Shown: piece by piece, positions 26,078 through 35,145 of the stretch
How the letters are laid out: every line of letters starts with the position of its first letter
Numbering within the stretch: the first letter of the stretch is position 1
Assembly: GCA_965197375.1 (NCBI GenBank)
Contig: CBDAMZ010000004.1
Coordinates: 17,897-81,896, forward strand
Direction: 5' to 3'
From: CBDAMZ01 sp965197375
GTDB lineage: Bacteria; Acidobacteriota; Vicinamibacteria; Vicinamibacterales; UBA8438
Length of the DNA stretch: 64,000 bases
Translations under genes and position numbers: made by a program
Notes under the pieces: model-generated
The model's database searches: none
The model's input: only the letters and a program-made list of their open reading frames with translations
Told to the model about the DNA's origin: nothing

Positions 26078-27266
26078 GCTGAAGTAAGGGCATGTAGAGC
26101 GCCAGGAGGAGGCCAGCGATAACGATGCCTATGATGAGTAGGAGCACAGGCTCAATTAACGTCATAAACCGCGCCAGCGTTGTCTCGATCTCCTCGTCAA
26201 AGAAGTCAGCCACGTTGTTAAGCATATCTTGCAGGGCGCCGGTCGACTCCCCAACTTCGATCATCTGGATGGCCACGGGAGGAAAAATTTCCCTGGCCGA
26301 CATTGACGCCGATAGCGCCTGCCCCTCACGCACGTCCTGAGCGATGCTGCTGAGCTGGCGAGTAAAGTAGCGGTTACCAACAGCACGCGAGGCAACGCCC
26401 AGCGCACTGACGATTGGAACGCCACCACCCAAAAGTGTGGCCAGTGTGCGGGCGAGCTGCGACGTCGCGAGCTTGCCCGCAATGGTACCGACGCCAGGGA
26501 CTCGCAACAAGAGCTGGTCGATGAATACGTTTCGGCCCGATTGTTTTAACCAGATCCAGAACACTACGCTTACCACTAGCAGGCCGAAGAGAATGAGCGG
26601 GAAGTAGCTACGCAGCGTCGTGGACGCTAACATAATCGCTCTGGTTGCAAATGGGAGATCTGCCCCAATGCCTGAATAGAACTCGCCGAACTCTGGCACG
26701 ACCCGAAACACAATAATTGCTACGACCAATAGGGACAGGACCAACAAGATGGCCGGATAGATTAGTGCGGACACAGTCTTCCGTTTGATACTGCTGATAA
26801 TCCTTGCGTAGGTGACATATCGGCGAAGCACGCCGTCGAGCGATCCGCTCTTCTCTCCAGCCATAAGCGAGGCGGTGTACACCCCTGGAACCATCGGTCC
26901 GTGAGCCTCGAACGCCTCAGACAGCGCGCTGCCGCTTCTGACCCGCTCGTGCACATCATTCAGCATCGATTTGAATGTTGGGTTTTCGGTCCGCTGCCGA
27001 AGGATGTTGAGTGACTGGACCAGCGGTATGCCGGCGCGGAGGAGCGCAGCAAGTTCCTGGTTGAAGACGATAAACTCTCGCGTTCCGAGCCGACGGCGTT
27101 TCGGAAGGGAGAGACCCAGCCAGCCGAGCGATCCAGACCGCTCGAGTAATAGGACGCAGAGGCCCTTGCCTTTGAATTCCTGACGAAGCTGTGCCTCGCT
27201 GTCGGCGACGTAGACGCCCTCCAGGATTTTGCCTGTTTGTGTTCCAAGCCTGCAGTGAAATTCCAT
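26058..27266 (-). CDS. gspF: GspF/PilC-type inner-membrane platform protein
   Basis: 402 aa with two GspF domains: FNQELAALLRAGIPLVQSLNILRQRTENP (about 70-98) and LARTLATLLGGGVPIVSALGVASRAVGN (about 270-297). Membrane helices follow each, with a hydrophobic C-terminus ending VIAGLLLALYMPLLQLGAVLQ. This is the platform that the ATPase turns or pushes. First gene of the operon; immediately upstream lies a remnant of an unrelated dehydrogenase gene split by an IS, so the operon's original promoter region may have been altered. Confidence 0.93.
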   Translation of the reverse strand: MEFHCRLGTQTGKILEGVYVADSEAQLRQEFKGKGLCVLLLERSGSLGWLGLSLPKRRRLGTREFIVFNQELAALLRAGIPLVQSLNILRQRTENPTFKSMLNDVHERVRSGSALSEAFEAHGPMVPGVYTASLMAGEKSGSLDGVLRRYVTYARIISSIKRKTVSALIYPAILLVLSLLVVAIIVFRVVPEFGEFYSGIGADLPFATRAIMLASTTLRSYFPLILFGLLVVSVVFWIWLKQSGRNVFIDQLLLRVPGVGTIAGKLATSQLARTLATLLGGGVPIVSALGVASRAVGNRYFTRQLSSIAQDVREGQALSASMSAREIFPPVAIQMIEVGESTGALQDMLNNVADFFDEEIETTLARFMTLIEPVLLLIIGIVIAGLLLALYMPLLQLGAVLQ

Positions 27267-27339
27267 GTGGATGGCTGCAGGTGCGCCAAGGTTTCGAGGA
27301 GTCCTTTATCGGCTACGAGTAATGGACGCGTTAAGCCAA

Positions 27340-28629
27340 TGAATCGTACCGGGTTTCTCGGAGACCGAATGCGTTGAATCAGGCCACCTCAGCCTGCTCA
27401 TAGTACTGCGCCTCGAACTCTGCTGGTGGAATGTCCCCGAGCGGCCCCAACAGTCGTCGTGTGTTGAACCAGTCCACCCACGTCAAGGTGGCGAACTCCA
27501 CGGCCTCGAGGGTGCGCCACGGGCCCTTCCGTCGAATCGCCTCCGTCTTGTACAAGCCGATCACCGATTCGGCGAGGGCATTGTCATAGGCATCGCCTTG
27601 GCTGCCGACCGACGGCGCGATGCCGGCGTCCACGAGGCGATCCGTGTACCGCATCGAGAGATATTGCGACCCGGCATCACTGTGATGTACGAGGCCGGTG
27701 AGGGCGTCGCCCCGGCGGGCGTAGATCGCCTGCTCCACCGCATCCAGCACAAAGTCCGTGCGCATGGAGGCCGACACCCGCCAGCCCACAGTGCGTCGCG
27801 CAAACACGTCGATGACGAACGCGACGTAGCCAAAGCCGCCCCAGGGTGCGACGTACGTGAAATCGGAGACCCAGAGCTGATTCGGACGGGTGGCCACGAA
27901 TCGGCGGTCAACGAGGTCCACCGGGCGACCGCCCTCACCGGCGTGGGTCGTGGTGACCCAGGCCCGGCCCCGGACGGCCCCGGCAAGGCCCATCGCGCGC
28001 ATCAGGCGCGCCACGGTGCAGCGCGCCACGCGGACGCCGTCCCGTCGCAGCTGCTTCCAGACTTTCCGGGGGCCGTAGACCTGCTGGTGCGCGTCATAGA
28101 CCCGCTGAATCTCGACGCGGAGCTGACCGTCGCGCTGCGCCCGTGCGGACCGGCGCGTCGGATGTGTCCGCTGGTGCCGATGGCGATGAGTCCGTCGACG
28201 GGGCGATCGGCAGCACGGCGCAGATCGGCTCGACCCCGACCACGGCGCGATGGTCGGCGATGAACTGGACCATCGTGGCGACGTCCTCCGGCGGTCGCGC
28301 TCCGCCTGGGCGAAATACGCGAACGCTTTCCGCAGGATCTCATTCGCCCGCTTCAGCTCCTTCAACCGCTCCCGCTCGCTCGTCGTCAGGCCCGGCCGAT
28401 GCCCAGCATCACGCTGCGCCTGCCGCACCCACTTCCGCAGCGTCTCCGCCGTGCAGCCGAGCTTCGGCGCCACCGACTGCAGCACCGCCCACTCTGAGGC
28501 GTGGGCCTCCCGGTACTCCTCGACCATCCGGACGGCACGTTCGCGCACTTCCGGAGAAAACCGACTGGGACGTCCCATAGCCCCCATCCTCCCAAGCAAT
28601 GAGGTCTCCGAGAAACCCGGTACGATTCA
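27340..28629 (-). mobile_element. IS3-family insertion sequence, copy 1 (1290 bp)
   Basis: Ends are TGAATCGTACCGGGTTTCTC and its inverted counterpart (about 27-bp perfect terminal repeats, TG...CA ends). The target duplication is CCAA on both sides (27336-27339 and 28630-28633). Same element as 45804-47104 and 57757-59061. Relative to those, this copy lacks 21 bp in the orfA region, lost between two GAGCTG repeats. Confidence 0.92.
27379..28578 (-). CDS. IS3-family transposase, orfA and orfB in one frame (IS copy 1)
   Basis: Starts MGRPSRFSPEVRERAVRMV (OrfA helix-turn-helix, leucine-zipper region ELKRANEILRKAFAYF) and runs without a stop into the OrfB catalytic domain. DDE residues are visible: D in WVSDFTYVAPW, D in VHHSDAGSQYLS, E in DNALAESVIGLYKTE. 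Between them, about 35 residues (after RRRTSP) are read in the wrong frame compared with canonical OrfB, which begins MVQFIADHRAVVGVEP in another frame. The fused product may or may not be active. About 400 aa. Confidence 0.85.
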   Translation of the reverse strand: MGRPSRFSPEVRERAVRMVEEYREAHASEWAVLQSVAPKLGCTAETLRKWVRQAQRDAGHRPGLTTSERERLKELKRANEILRKAFAYFAQAERDRRRTSPRWSSSSPTIAPWSGSSRSAPCCRSPRRRTHRHRHQRTHPTRRSARAQRDGQLRVEIQRVYDAHQQVYGPRKVWKQLRRDGVRVARCTVARLMRAMGLAGAVRGRAWVTTTHAGEGGRPVDLVDRRFVATRPNQLWVSDFTYVAPWGGFGYVAFVIDVFARRTVGWRVSASMRTDFVLDAVEQAIYARRGDALTGLVHHSDAGSQYLSMRYTDRLVDAGIAPSVGSQGDAYDNALAESVIGLYKTEAIRRKGPWRTLEAVEFATLTWVDWFNTRRLLGPLGDIPPAEFEAQYYEQAEVA

Positions 28630-28732
28630 CCAAGTTCTTTCGAGGTTGTTCCAACGCGATCAATTGACCCGACACCGAAGACGAGGCAGGTGCGAAGGTT
28701 GAACTCAAACGATTCCATGTTTAACGTGTTCG

Positions 28733-31700
28733 TCAGAAGAGCAGTCGGATACCTATCTGCAAGCGTCGGGCGCTCCCAGCCGACCCGATCTGGCCAAATC
28801 TGGGCGAGCCAAGAAAGGCATTCGGGAGACCGAGGTTAACGCGGTTGAGGAGATTAAACGCCTCGACTCTGAACTGTAACCGCCCACCATCAGAAATACT
28901 CGCATGCTTTACCAGTGCGAGGCTTATATTCGCAAAACTGGGTCCCTCTAGGATGTTGCGCCCAGCATCGCCAAAACTCCCAAATGGTGGGATCTCAAAT
29001 GCTTTCGTGTTGAACCAAGCGTCAGCTGAAGGGTTCCGAACGCTTGGGTCGGCAATCACGCTTGGGCGGTCATTGAATCCAAAACCTAACGCGGCGCGAC
29101 CGGTGTTGCTATTGTCGAGTTCGGAAAGAAGAGAGACAGTGAATGGCGACCCACTTTGGACCGTTACGATGCCATTGGCTTGCCAACCACCGAACAGTGC
29201 TGCTGTCCAACCCCGAGTCGCAAATGAACGGCTAGGTCCGAATGGCAGGTCGTACGAAAAGCTCATAGTAAACCGGTGTCGGACATCGAAAGCCGATCGT
29301 CCAAATTCTGCGCCAGGGTTGTTGCTGTCTTGCGGGAAGTTCGGATCACCGGTGCTCGAAAAGAAACCGGATGCGTCGTCCTGTGATTCACTGAGCGTAT
29401 AGGCTGCAAGTACTGATATGTTAGCCGTTCGTTCGTTAAATAGAACTTGAAGCGCGTCATACGTCGACCGGGCCTTCGATTCCACTGACACGATATCTGC
29501 GAACAAAGGGTTAGGACGTAAGTTATAGGGATTTTGGCTTGGTTGGGCCTGGTTGACATCTCGTCCGCGAATCAGGTTTCGTCCCCTAGAACCAACGTAG
29601 GCAACCTCAAAAGTTCTCCCGGGTCCCACCTCCTGCTGCACACCAAAATTCCATTGGTGTGTGTACGGTGTTTGCAGGTCCCTCTGGAAAGTCAGCGCTG
29701 ATGGAGGGAGCGGGAATGGGAAATCATCTGGAAAGGGATCGGTCAGCGTTAGCAAACGTGTGGGAAGGGGGAAAAATAGATGGAAGTCAAAAAAGGGTTG
29801 GTTGAAGTAAAGGCCTTCTCCTGGTGCCAAAGCCGACTGGTTGTAGTAAACACCGTATCCCGTTCGAATTACTGTTCGGCCTTGGTTGGCCGACCACGCG
29901 GCGCCAAGACGAGGCGCAATGTTGTTCTTGTCGGTAAGATAACCGCCTCTCGGGACGTTTGCTGTCCCAACTTGTAGCAGCTGTCCCGTCTCAAGGTCGT
30001 AGATATTCGCCCGGTCGTCCGCGTCGACCGGTGGCGTGTTGATTTCGTATCGTAGTCCGGCCGACAGTGTGAACTGTGGCGTGATTTCAATCGTGTCGTT
30101 TATGAAGAAGTTATAACTCTGGGTACGCAACTGCTGAGGATTGTCAAGCCGAGCGGCGCCCGTCGTAATCGGTAGTCCAAGGAGCATGTCTGCTAGAGCG
30201 TTCCCAGTAAATCCATAATCTGAAAAACTCAAAAATCCCCGTGATTGGACGTCACGAAAACCGTCTTGTTTTGTTAGGCGTAGGTCGGCGCCAGCCGACA
30301 CCATGTGGGCACCCCCGGACCACGTGACCGTGTCTAACACTTGAATCGTGGTCAGCCCGGTGTTCTGAGGATTGTTGTATTCATCACCGAGGGGAGAGAA
30401 TCCCGTTGCCGTGATGAAACTGAGCCCCCACGTTCTTGGGTTATCCGAAAGGTTCTCCAGGCCCACATTCTGGTTTAAGGACCGGCCGATATTTTCTTGC
30501 TTAACTCCGCTCGCCACCCGATTGAAAACTACCCGTACGTCATTCACTAGATTTGGTGAGATTACCTGAGTCTGGCTAATTAGCAGGTTTTGCCCTCGGC
30601 GAGGTACCGTAGAACCGAAACCGGGAACTTCAGCAAAACCGGCGGCGGAGTACGGTTCAAACAGTCTGCGGTCGTTGAAGCTGTATCGTACGCTTAGCTT
30701 CGAAGATGCAGTGATATTGTGGTCGATCTTAACGTCGAAGTGGTCGATAGCATCTTCAAGTGTGGGTGACGCAACGAAGTTCTGGAAAGGCACCTCTCGG
30801 TTGGGTAATGGATACAGACGTGCTAATGCCACCCCAACGGGATGAAGAAAATACTGAGGAATTCGGTTGCCAGGAAAAGGTTGTCCTGTGAATAAATTGA
30901 TCGGTGGTCGGAGTCGGCTGTTTGAAAAGTCACCTTCACGCTCGGCAGCGGTGGGTACATTGGTGACTTTGGTGATACCTTCGGCTAGTCGTGTCGCTTC
31001 GTAGTCAACAAAGAAAAATGTTCGATTCTGCGTGATAGCCCCGCCGAGAGAAAATCCGGCTTGTGTACGGTTGTAGTCCGGTGCTGGCTCATTTTTTGGG
31101 GCGAAGAAATTTCTAGCATTCATTGCCTTAGTCCGAAAAAATCCGTACGCGGTACCTGACAGATTGTTAGTGCCGGATTTCGTGATGACGTTGACTTGAG
31201 CACCTGCGTTACGGCCAAAAGATGCGTCGTAGCCAGTGGTCAGCACTTTGAACTCAGCGATGGCGTCTACGGGGGGACGAACGGCCGGTGTGTTTAGTTT
31301 GGAATCGACGTTATACGCGCCATCTAACAGGAAACTGTTGGCATCATCTCGACCTCCGCCGGCGGTGAAAGTAAAGTCGCCACGGACAGACCCGGCTGAA
31401 CCCGGAGCAGCAGGTCCGGTGCCGGGTGCGAGCAGTGTAAGCTCAAGGAAGTTTCGTCCGTCTAGTGGCAGCACCTGAATTCGACGATTTTCGAGAACTA
31501 TTCCGAGGCCTGTCGAAATTTGGTCGAGCGCGAGCGGTGGCGCCGTGACAATGACTTGCTCACTGAGCGTTCCGAGTTCGAGTTGAACATCAAGGCGAAG
31601 CCGTTGGTTGACTGTCAGTGTTACTCGGCTAACGGATAGTTTGTAGCCGGCGATTTCCACCTCAAGGTGATACGAGCCAGGTTGCAACTGTGTGATTTCG

Positions 31701-31924
31701 TAAATACCATCTCTGGAGCTTGCGCCACTGCGGCTAATGCCTGTTTCCTGCGAGACTAAGTGATAGATGGCGTTCGCGACCGACGCGCCAGTCGGGTCTA
31801 GAATCGCGCCGCGTATCGACCCAAGGTGTGTCTGGGTCATAACTGGTGTGTGGTAGTCGATGAACCCAAGGCAGAATGTTACGCACAGTGTTAGAACGTA
31901 CCCGGGAGAACGTTTGTGAACCAT
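28733..31924 (-). CDS. TonB-dependent receptor with N-terminal carboxypeptidase-regulatory domain
   Basis: 1063 aa outer-membrane protein. Signal peptide, then a beta-sandwich carboxypeptidase-regulatory-like domain (about 37-120: GSIRGAILDPTGASVANA, YHLEVEIAGYKLS). A plug domain follows (LPLDGRNFLELTLLAPG ... DGAYNVDS, AEFKVLTTGYDASFGRNAGAQVNVITKSGTN), then a long beta-barrel ending in the aromatic C-terminus QIGIRLLF. This architecture is abundant in Acidobacteriota; the substrate (a glycan or siderophore) cannot be told. No TonB box is obvious. Not part of a visible SusD-type pair. Confidence 0.9.
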   Translation of the reverse strand: MVHKRSPGYVLTLCVTFCLGFIDYHTPVMTQTHLGSIRGAILDPTGASVANAIYHLVSQETGISRSGASSRDGIYEITQLQPGSYHLEVEIAGYKLSVSRVTLTVNQRLRLDVQLELGTLSEQVIVTAPPLALDQISTGLGIVLENRRIQVLPLDGRNFLELTLLAPGTGPAAPGSAGSVRGDFTFTAGGGRDDANSFLLDGAYNVDSKLNTPAVRPPVDAIAEFKVLTTGYDASFGRNAGAQVNVITKSGTNNLSGTAYGFFRTKAMNARNFFAPKNEPAPDYNRTQAGFSLGGAITQNRTFFFVDYEATRLAEGITKVTNVPTAAEREGDFSNSRLRPPINLFTGQPFPGNRIPQYFLHPVGVALARLYPLPNREVPFQNFVASPTLEDAIDHFDVKIDHNITASSKLSVRYSFNDRRLFEPYSAAGFAEVPGFGSTVPRRGQNLLISQTQVISPNLVNDVRVVFNRVASGVKQENIGRSLNQNVGLENLSDNPRTWGLSFITATGFSPLGDEYNNPQNTGLTTIQVLDTVTWSGGAHMVSAGADLRLTKQDGFRDVQSRGFLSFSDYGFTGNALADMLLGLPITTGAARLDNPQQLRTQSYNFFINDTIEITPQFTLSAGLRYEINTPPVDADDRANIYDLETGQLLQVGTANVPRGGYLTDKNNIAPRLGAAWSANQGRTVIRTGYGVYYNQSALAPGEGLYFNQPFFDFHLFFPLPTRLLTLTDPFPDDFPFPLPPSALTFQRDLQTPYTHQWNFGVQQEVGPGRTFEVAYVGSRGRNLIRGRDVNQAQPSQNPYNLRPNPLFADIVSVESKARSTYDALQVLFNERTANISVLAAYTLSESQDDASGFFSSTGDPNFPQDSNNPGAEFGRSAFDVRHRFTMSFSYDLPFGPSRSFATRGWTAALFGGWQANGIVTVQSGSPFTVSLLSELDNSNTGRAALGFGFNDRPSVIADPSVRNPSADAWFNTKAFEIPPFGSFGDAGRNILEGPSFANISLALVKHASISDGGRLQFRVEAFNLLNRVNLGLPNAFLGSPRFGQIGSAGSARRLQIGIRLLF

Positions 31925-32063
31925 GGATCACCTCGGCTATTTCACATTCACAACTGGAACGATGGGCAGAGCGATTTAGCTTGATGGTATCAGCTTGACA
32001 GGTTCTCGTTCTGATACATCGGCTCATACTCGCCGCACCGTGATGCAGGCCACGGTCAGTCTC

Positions 32064-34424
32064 TTAAGGTGCGTGCGCAGTCCCGTCTCTGGTCGATGGT
32101 TCTCCACCGGGACCCGGTAGCGGCTCGTCCTCAGCGAATCGCCGCAGGACGTTCTCCGTGATCCGCGACACGTTGTTGCCGTAGTCGTTGAATGACAAGC
32201 TCCCACTCCAAGCGATTGAGCTTGTCGAGAAAACCGCCCCGCCATTTGGATATTCGAGATACGCCATGTCTGCCTTGACCAGATCGTTCACCGTCCCACC
32301 TTGCTCGGAGTCGCTCGTGTTGAGTTCTTCGACGACTTGTTGATACGCGTCGGAATGACCAAACGACCTGGCCAGAATCAGTGTGTGCGGCGGAGACCCG
32401 AGGGCGTAGTCCACACGGTCCAGCTCCGAGCCCGCGCTCCCAAATTCCAGCACCAGCGATGGATGGTTCCCAATCAGCTCGTTCTCACCAATCCCGTCGA
32501 AGATGAAGGCGACGCGCTGGTCAAAGCTCCCAGGCATCCGCTGGAACGGTGAATTTCGATCGAACCCCTGAGCCGTGAATCCGACGCCCACCAGCCACTG
32601 CGGCGCGCGCCCTCGAAACCGCCACAGCCCACCTGGCTCACCAGTGATACTGTGGTAGCTCTCACCCGGAGCACCCTGCCAAGCTTCGGTTCCGTCACGC
32701 CGTCGGAGCTCGATGTAGATGCCAGTCGGGTCCATCGGTGTCACCCAATAGAAACCGTTGCCTCCCATATACATCAGCCGACCACCCTGCTCGAGGTAGG
32801 TTCGCATGCCCTGGAGCATCTCCCACGAGTAGTACTCCGGGTGGGTGCCAGTCAGGACCACGTTGTAGGGCGCGAGCAGCTCCGGACCCTCGAAATGCAG
32901 GTCCCCATCGGTAATGATGTCGACGTCGAACTCTTTCACCTCCAGCCAATCCACCAGGTGCGTGTCGGCCATGAACTGCCACGGGTTGTTAGAAGCAATG
33001 TTTGGCCGCATGTCGGTAATCGGTCGGAGCCGTGACGAATAGGTCACCCCGCTACCGTCGGTGTGACTCGTATAGGTGCTCATCCGCCTTGGAGAACGGC
33101 TAGCGCCGGTACTCGCGTACGCCAGGTAGCTAAAGGTCGGAATCAGCAGCGCAATCTTCGCGGTCGCCGTGCCCTGGAGTGGACGCACAAAGAACGGCAC
33201 ATAATCTTCACTTGTCGTCGTGCGCAACCGGGCGGCATAGACGCCACTCGGCAGGTCGTCAGGTACCTGAAACGTAAAGTCGACATCCCACGCGGCATCA
33301 AGCAGGTCGTCGTCATGAAAGTGGATCGCGCCGTACTGTTCCGGGGCACGCCGGTAATCCATCTCCGTTGCGTCCCATAGGTGCCCAGTTATGGCCCGAG
33401 TCGGCAGGTTGACAGTTCGCCCATCCAGCTGACTCGACGTGGTATCCCGCACTCGGTCCGACGAGACGTCGGCCGAAAAATCCCATGACACTACTGCATC
33501 GGTCGGTCCCGCACCCTGTCCAATTGCCTCAATCTCGGCCCGGCTAAGCGCTCGGTCATACAGCCGTGGGTTGTCGATCTTCCCGCTGTAGTACCCCCCG
33601 ACCTGGCCGTCCTCCGCCCAGTGGGCCGCCATCAGCAACGACACGTCGGTCGACGCTGGTCCCGAGATCTGGATCGGCTGTTCGACCATTACCTGTGTCG
33701 GGTCATTCGGCTGGCCGTCGATTGGCTGCTGATAGACCGTTAGAGTCCGACTCCCCGCATCGAAACTCGCCGCAACGAAATACCATTTTGTGGGCATCCC
33801 TTGAGAACGACGTCGCTGGTTAGCCCCAATAATTGCTGGCGCCCAGGGGCGCAAGGCCGGTTCTACAGCCAGCGTCGCCACCTGCCCCGGACCCGCGCCG
33901 ACACGCACCGCCAATCGGCCGTCTGCGTCAAGGAAAAGTCCATACCCGCGCCCATCAACCTCGGACCACTTCGTCACAATTCCTTGCGAGGCGCGTTCAT
34001 TTGCCCAACCGACTTGGCCAGGCCGGGTCGCCGCAATCCACGCCGTGATCGTGAAACTACCGGTCAGCCGCAACGGCTGTGCATCAGTCACCTCGGCATA
34101 CGACCCAACGACCAGGTCCTGGTGTCGCCCGGCATACTCGCGATTTACTGGTGCTTCGATTACCTCTTCCTTCATGCCCGGGCCCCTTGGATTTGGGTCG
34201 CCATGAATCAGGCGTACGATCTCGGCTTGATATCGCGGCAGCTGGCTACTCACCATGAATTGAATTGTCTCGCCTGGTTGCACGCTCAGTCGATCGGCAT
34301 AGCCGACAATCCCCATAGCCATCAGATTTTCCCTGGGCGAAGGGGGTTTTTGTGCGCCTCCGTGGATCCCATTGATCGAAGCGAGACCAAACAATACCAA
34401 CGAGCAGACCCTTATCGTGGACAT
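32064..34424 (-). CDS. Secreted LamG plus N,N-dimethylformamidase-like protein
   Basis: Start taken at ATG 34424 (MSTIRVCSLVLFGLASINGI, a signal peptide); nine more codons upstream are open. Residues about 120-290 form a LamG/concanavalin-like sandwich (SFTITAWIAATRP, KIDNPRLYDRALSRAEIEAIG). The C-terminal 450 residues match the large-subunit C-terminal domain of N,N-dimethylformamidase: YAARLRT, VPFFVRP, ALLIPTFSYLAYA, YNVVLTGTHPEYYSWEML, GGRLMYMGGNGFYWVTP. The small subunit is not nearby, so true DMF hydrolysis is doubtful. It is probably an exported hydrolase with an unknown substrate. Confidence 0.8.
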   Translation of the reverse strand: MSTIRVCSLVLFGLASINGIHGGAQKPPSPRENLMAMGIVGYADRLSVQPGETIQFMVSSQLPRYQAEIVRLIHGDPNPRGPGMKEEVIEAPVNREYAGRHQDLVVGSYAEVTDAQPLRLTGSFTITAWIAATRPGQVGWANERASQGIVTKWSEVDGRGYGLFLDADGRLAVRVGAGPGQVATLAVEPALRPWAPAIIGANQRRRSQGMPTKWYFVAASFDAGSRTLTVYQQPIDGQPNDPTQVMVEQPIQISGPASTDVSLLMAAHWAEDGQVGGYYSGKIDNPRLYDRALSRAEIEAIGQGAGPTDAVVSWDFSADVSSDRVRDTTSSQLDGRTVNLPTRAITGHLWDATEMDYRRAPEQYGAIHFHDDDLLDAAWDVDFTFQVPDDLPSGVYAARLRTTTSEDYVPFFVRPLQGTATAKIALLIPTFSYLAYASTGASRSPRRMSTYTSHTDGSGVTYSSRLRPITDMRPNIASNNPWQFMADTHLVDWLEVKEFDVDIITDGDLHFEGPELLAPYNVVLTGTHPEYYSWEMLQGMRTYLEQGGRLMYMGGNGFYWVTPMDPTGIYIELRRRDGTEAWQGAPGESYHSITGEPGGLWRFRGRAPQWLVGVGFTAQGFDRNSPFQRMPGSFDQRVAFIFDGIGENELIGNHPSLVLEFGSAGSELDRVDYALGSPPHTLILARSFGHSDAYQQVVEELNTSDSEQGGTVNDLVKADMAYLEYPNGGAVFSTSSIAWSGSLSFNDYGNNVSRITENVLRRFAEDEPLPGPGGEPSTRDGTAHAP

Positions 34425-34503
34425 GGCGTTCCTCCAGACGTGGTCTGCCAAAACACCACGAGCGGGAGGACAACGATCATTCCAAGGACTTTCGTTATTT
34501 TCA

Positions 34504-34923
34504 TCACCGCCCCGTGATCGTGTCCTCCAAACAAGACCACGATCGGGCGAGTGCCTCGGTCACGAGCCAAGAGCTGGTTTCGTGCAACCGCTTCGGATGG
34601 TCTTCGAGCCACTTGTGAACGACGCGTATCACCTGCTCGAGATTGACGGTGTCCGGATGGCACACGCGCCGATAAAGAGGGGTGTCAGAACTGCTGGACA
34701 CATCCCAAACGCCCCTGAGTAGGCCTTGGCAGAAGCCCATCCCACGAAAATCCATATTGGGCTTCCGCTCGCCGTCCATGGCTCTGACAGCCTGTCCACA
34801 GTGTTGAATCAGATCGTTCCCCGTGCTAGGGAGCAAGTTCTGCGCCCGCGCCGTCGTGGTCCACAATGCGCCACCCGCCACGATTGCCGCTCCTACCAGT
34901 CCGATCAGTATACCTCGTCGCAT
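34504..34923 (-). CDS. Rap1a/Tai-like small exported protein
   Basis: 139 aa. Signal peptide (MRRGILIGLVGAAIVAGGALW ... ARAQ) and a small helical domain with four conserved Cys: HCGQAVRA, GFCQGLLRGV, RRVCHPD and WSCLED, plus VVHKWLEDHPKRLHETSSWLVTEAL. This pattern matches the Rap1a/Tai immunity fold (PF18602), known for neutralising type VI amidase effectors. Many members occur without an effector, as here, so an immunity role is not supported by the neighbourhood. Confidence 0.75.
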   Translation of the reverse strand: MRRGILIGLVGAAIVAGGALWTTTARAQNLLPSTGNDLIQHCGQAVRAMDGERKPNMDFRGMGFCQGLLRGVWDVSSSSDTPLYRRVCHPDTVNLEQVIRVVHKWLEDHPKRLHETSSWLVTEALARSWSCLEDTITGR

Positions 34924-34992
34924 GAATGCCTCCGTCTAGCGGCATTGTGCCACCGTTGGCTGTCGCATTGGCTGTCAAAAGTTGAGAAGTGG

Positions 34993-35020
34993 AAACGGCC
35001 GATCCGAAGACCGGCCGTTT
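34993..35020 (-). terminator. Hairpin downstream of tRNA-Leu
   Basis: AAACGGCCG (34993-35001) and CGGCCGTTT (35012-35020) form a 9-bp stem with a 10-nt loop, 14 bp past the tRNA 3' end. T runs flank it on both strands, so it could work in either direction. Confidence 0.7.
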
Positions 35021-35033
35021 TTCCGAAGAAAAG

Positions 35034-35122
35034 TGGTACCGAGGGCGGGGATCGAACCCGCACGGGACGTGAGCCCCACAGGATTTTAAGTCCTGTGCGT
35101 CTGCCAATTTCGCCACCTCGGC
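35034..35122 (-). tRNA. tRNA-Leu, anticodon TAA, CCA encoded
   Basis: Minus strand begins GCCGAGGTGGCGAAATTGG (acceptor stem and D arm). The anticodon stem CAGGA/TCCTG holds loop CTTAAAA with anticodon TAA at the centre, a long variable arm follows, then GTGCGGGTTCGATCCCCGC (T arm) and CCTCGGT plus A-CCA. The class II shape and anticodon give tRNA-Leu reading UUA/UUG. The first acceptor pair is a G-U wobble. Confidence 0.95.
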
Positions 35123-35145
35123 TTAACACTCATGAGTCCTACAAC

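Larger units (their letters stand above)
27290..28718 (-). pseudogene. 5' remnant of an iron-containing alcohol dehydrogenase, split by IS copy 1
   Basis: ATG 28718 opens a frame reading MESFEFNLRTCLVFGVGSI then DRVGTTSKELG, the N-terminus of the iron-containing alcohol dehydrogenase family. The IS interrupts at 28630. Removing the IS and one copy of its 4-bp target duplication (TTGG on this strand) continues the same frame into LTRPLLVADKGLLETL, the expected next strand. Family similarity stops at about 27290, just before the gspF start, so the rest of the dehydrogenase was already missing or was lost separately. About 45 residues of a protein of roughly 380 remain. Confidence 0.7.

Noticed and set aside
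34504..34923. Rap1a-like protein as part of a type VI effector-immunity pair
   Set aside because: No amidase effector, VgrG or PAAR gene is nearby; only the fold is supported.
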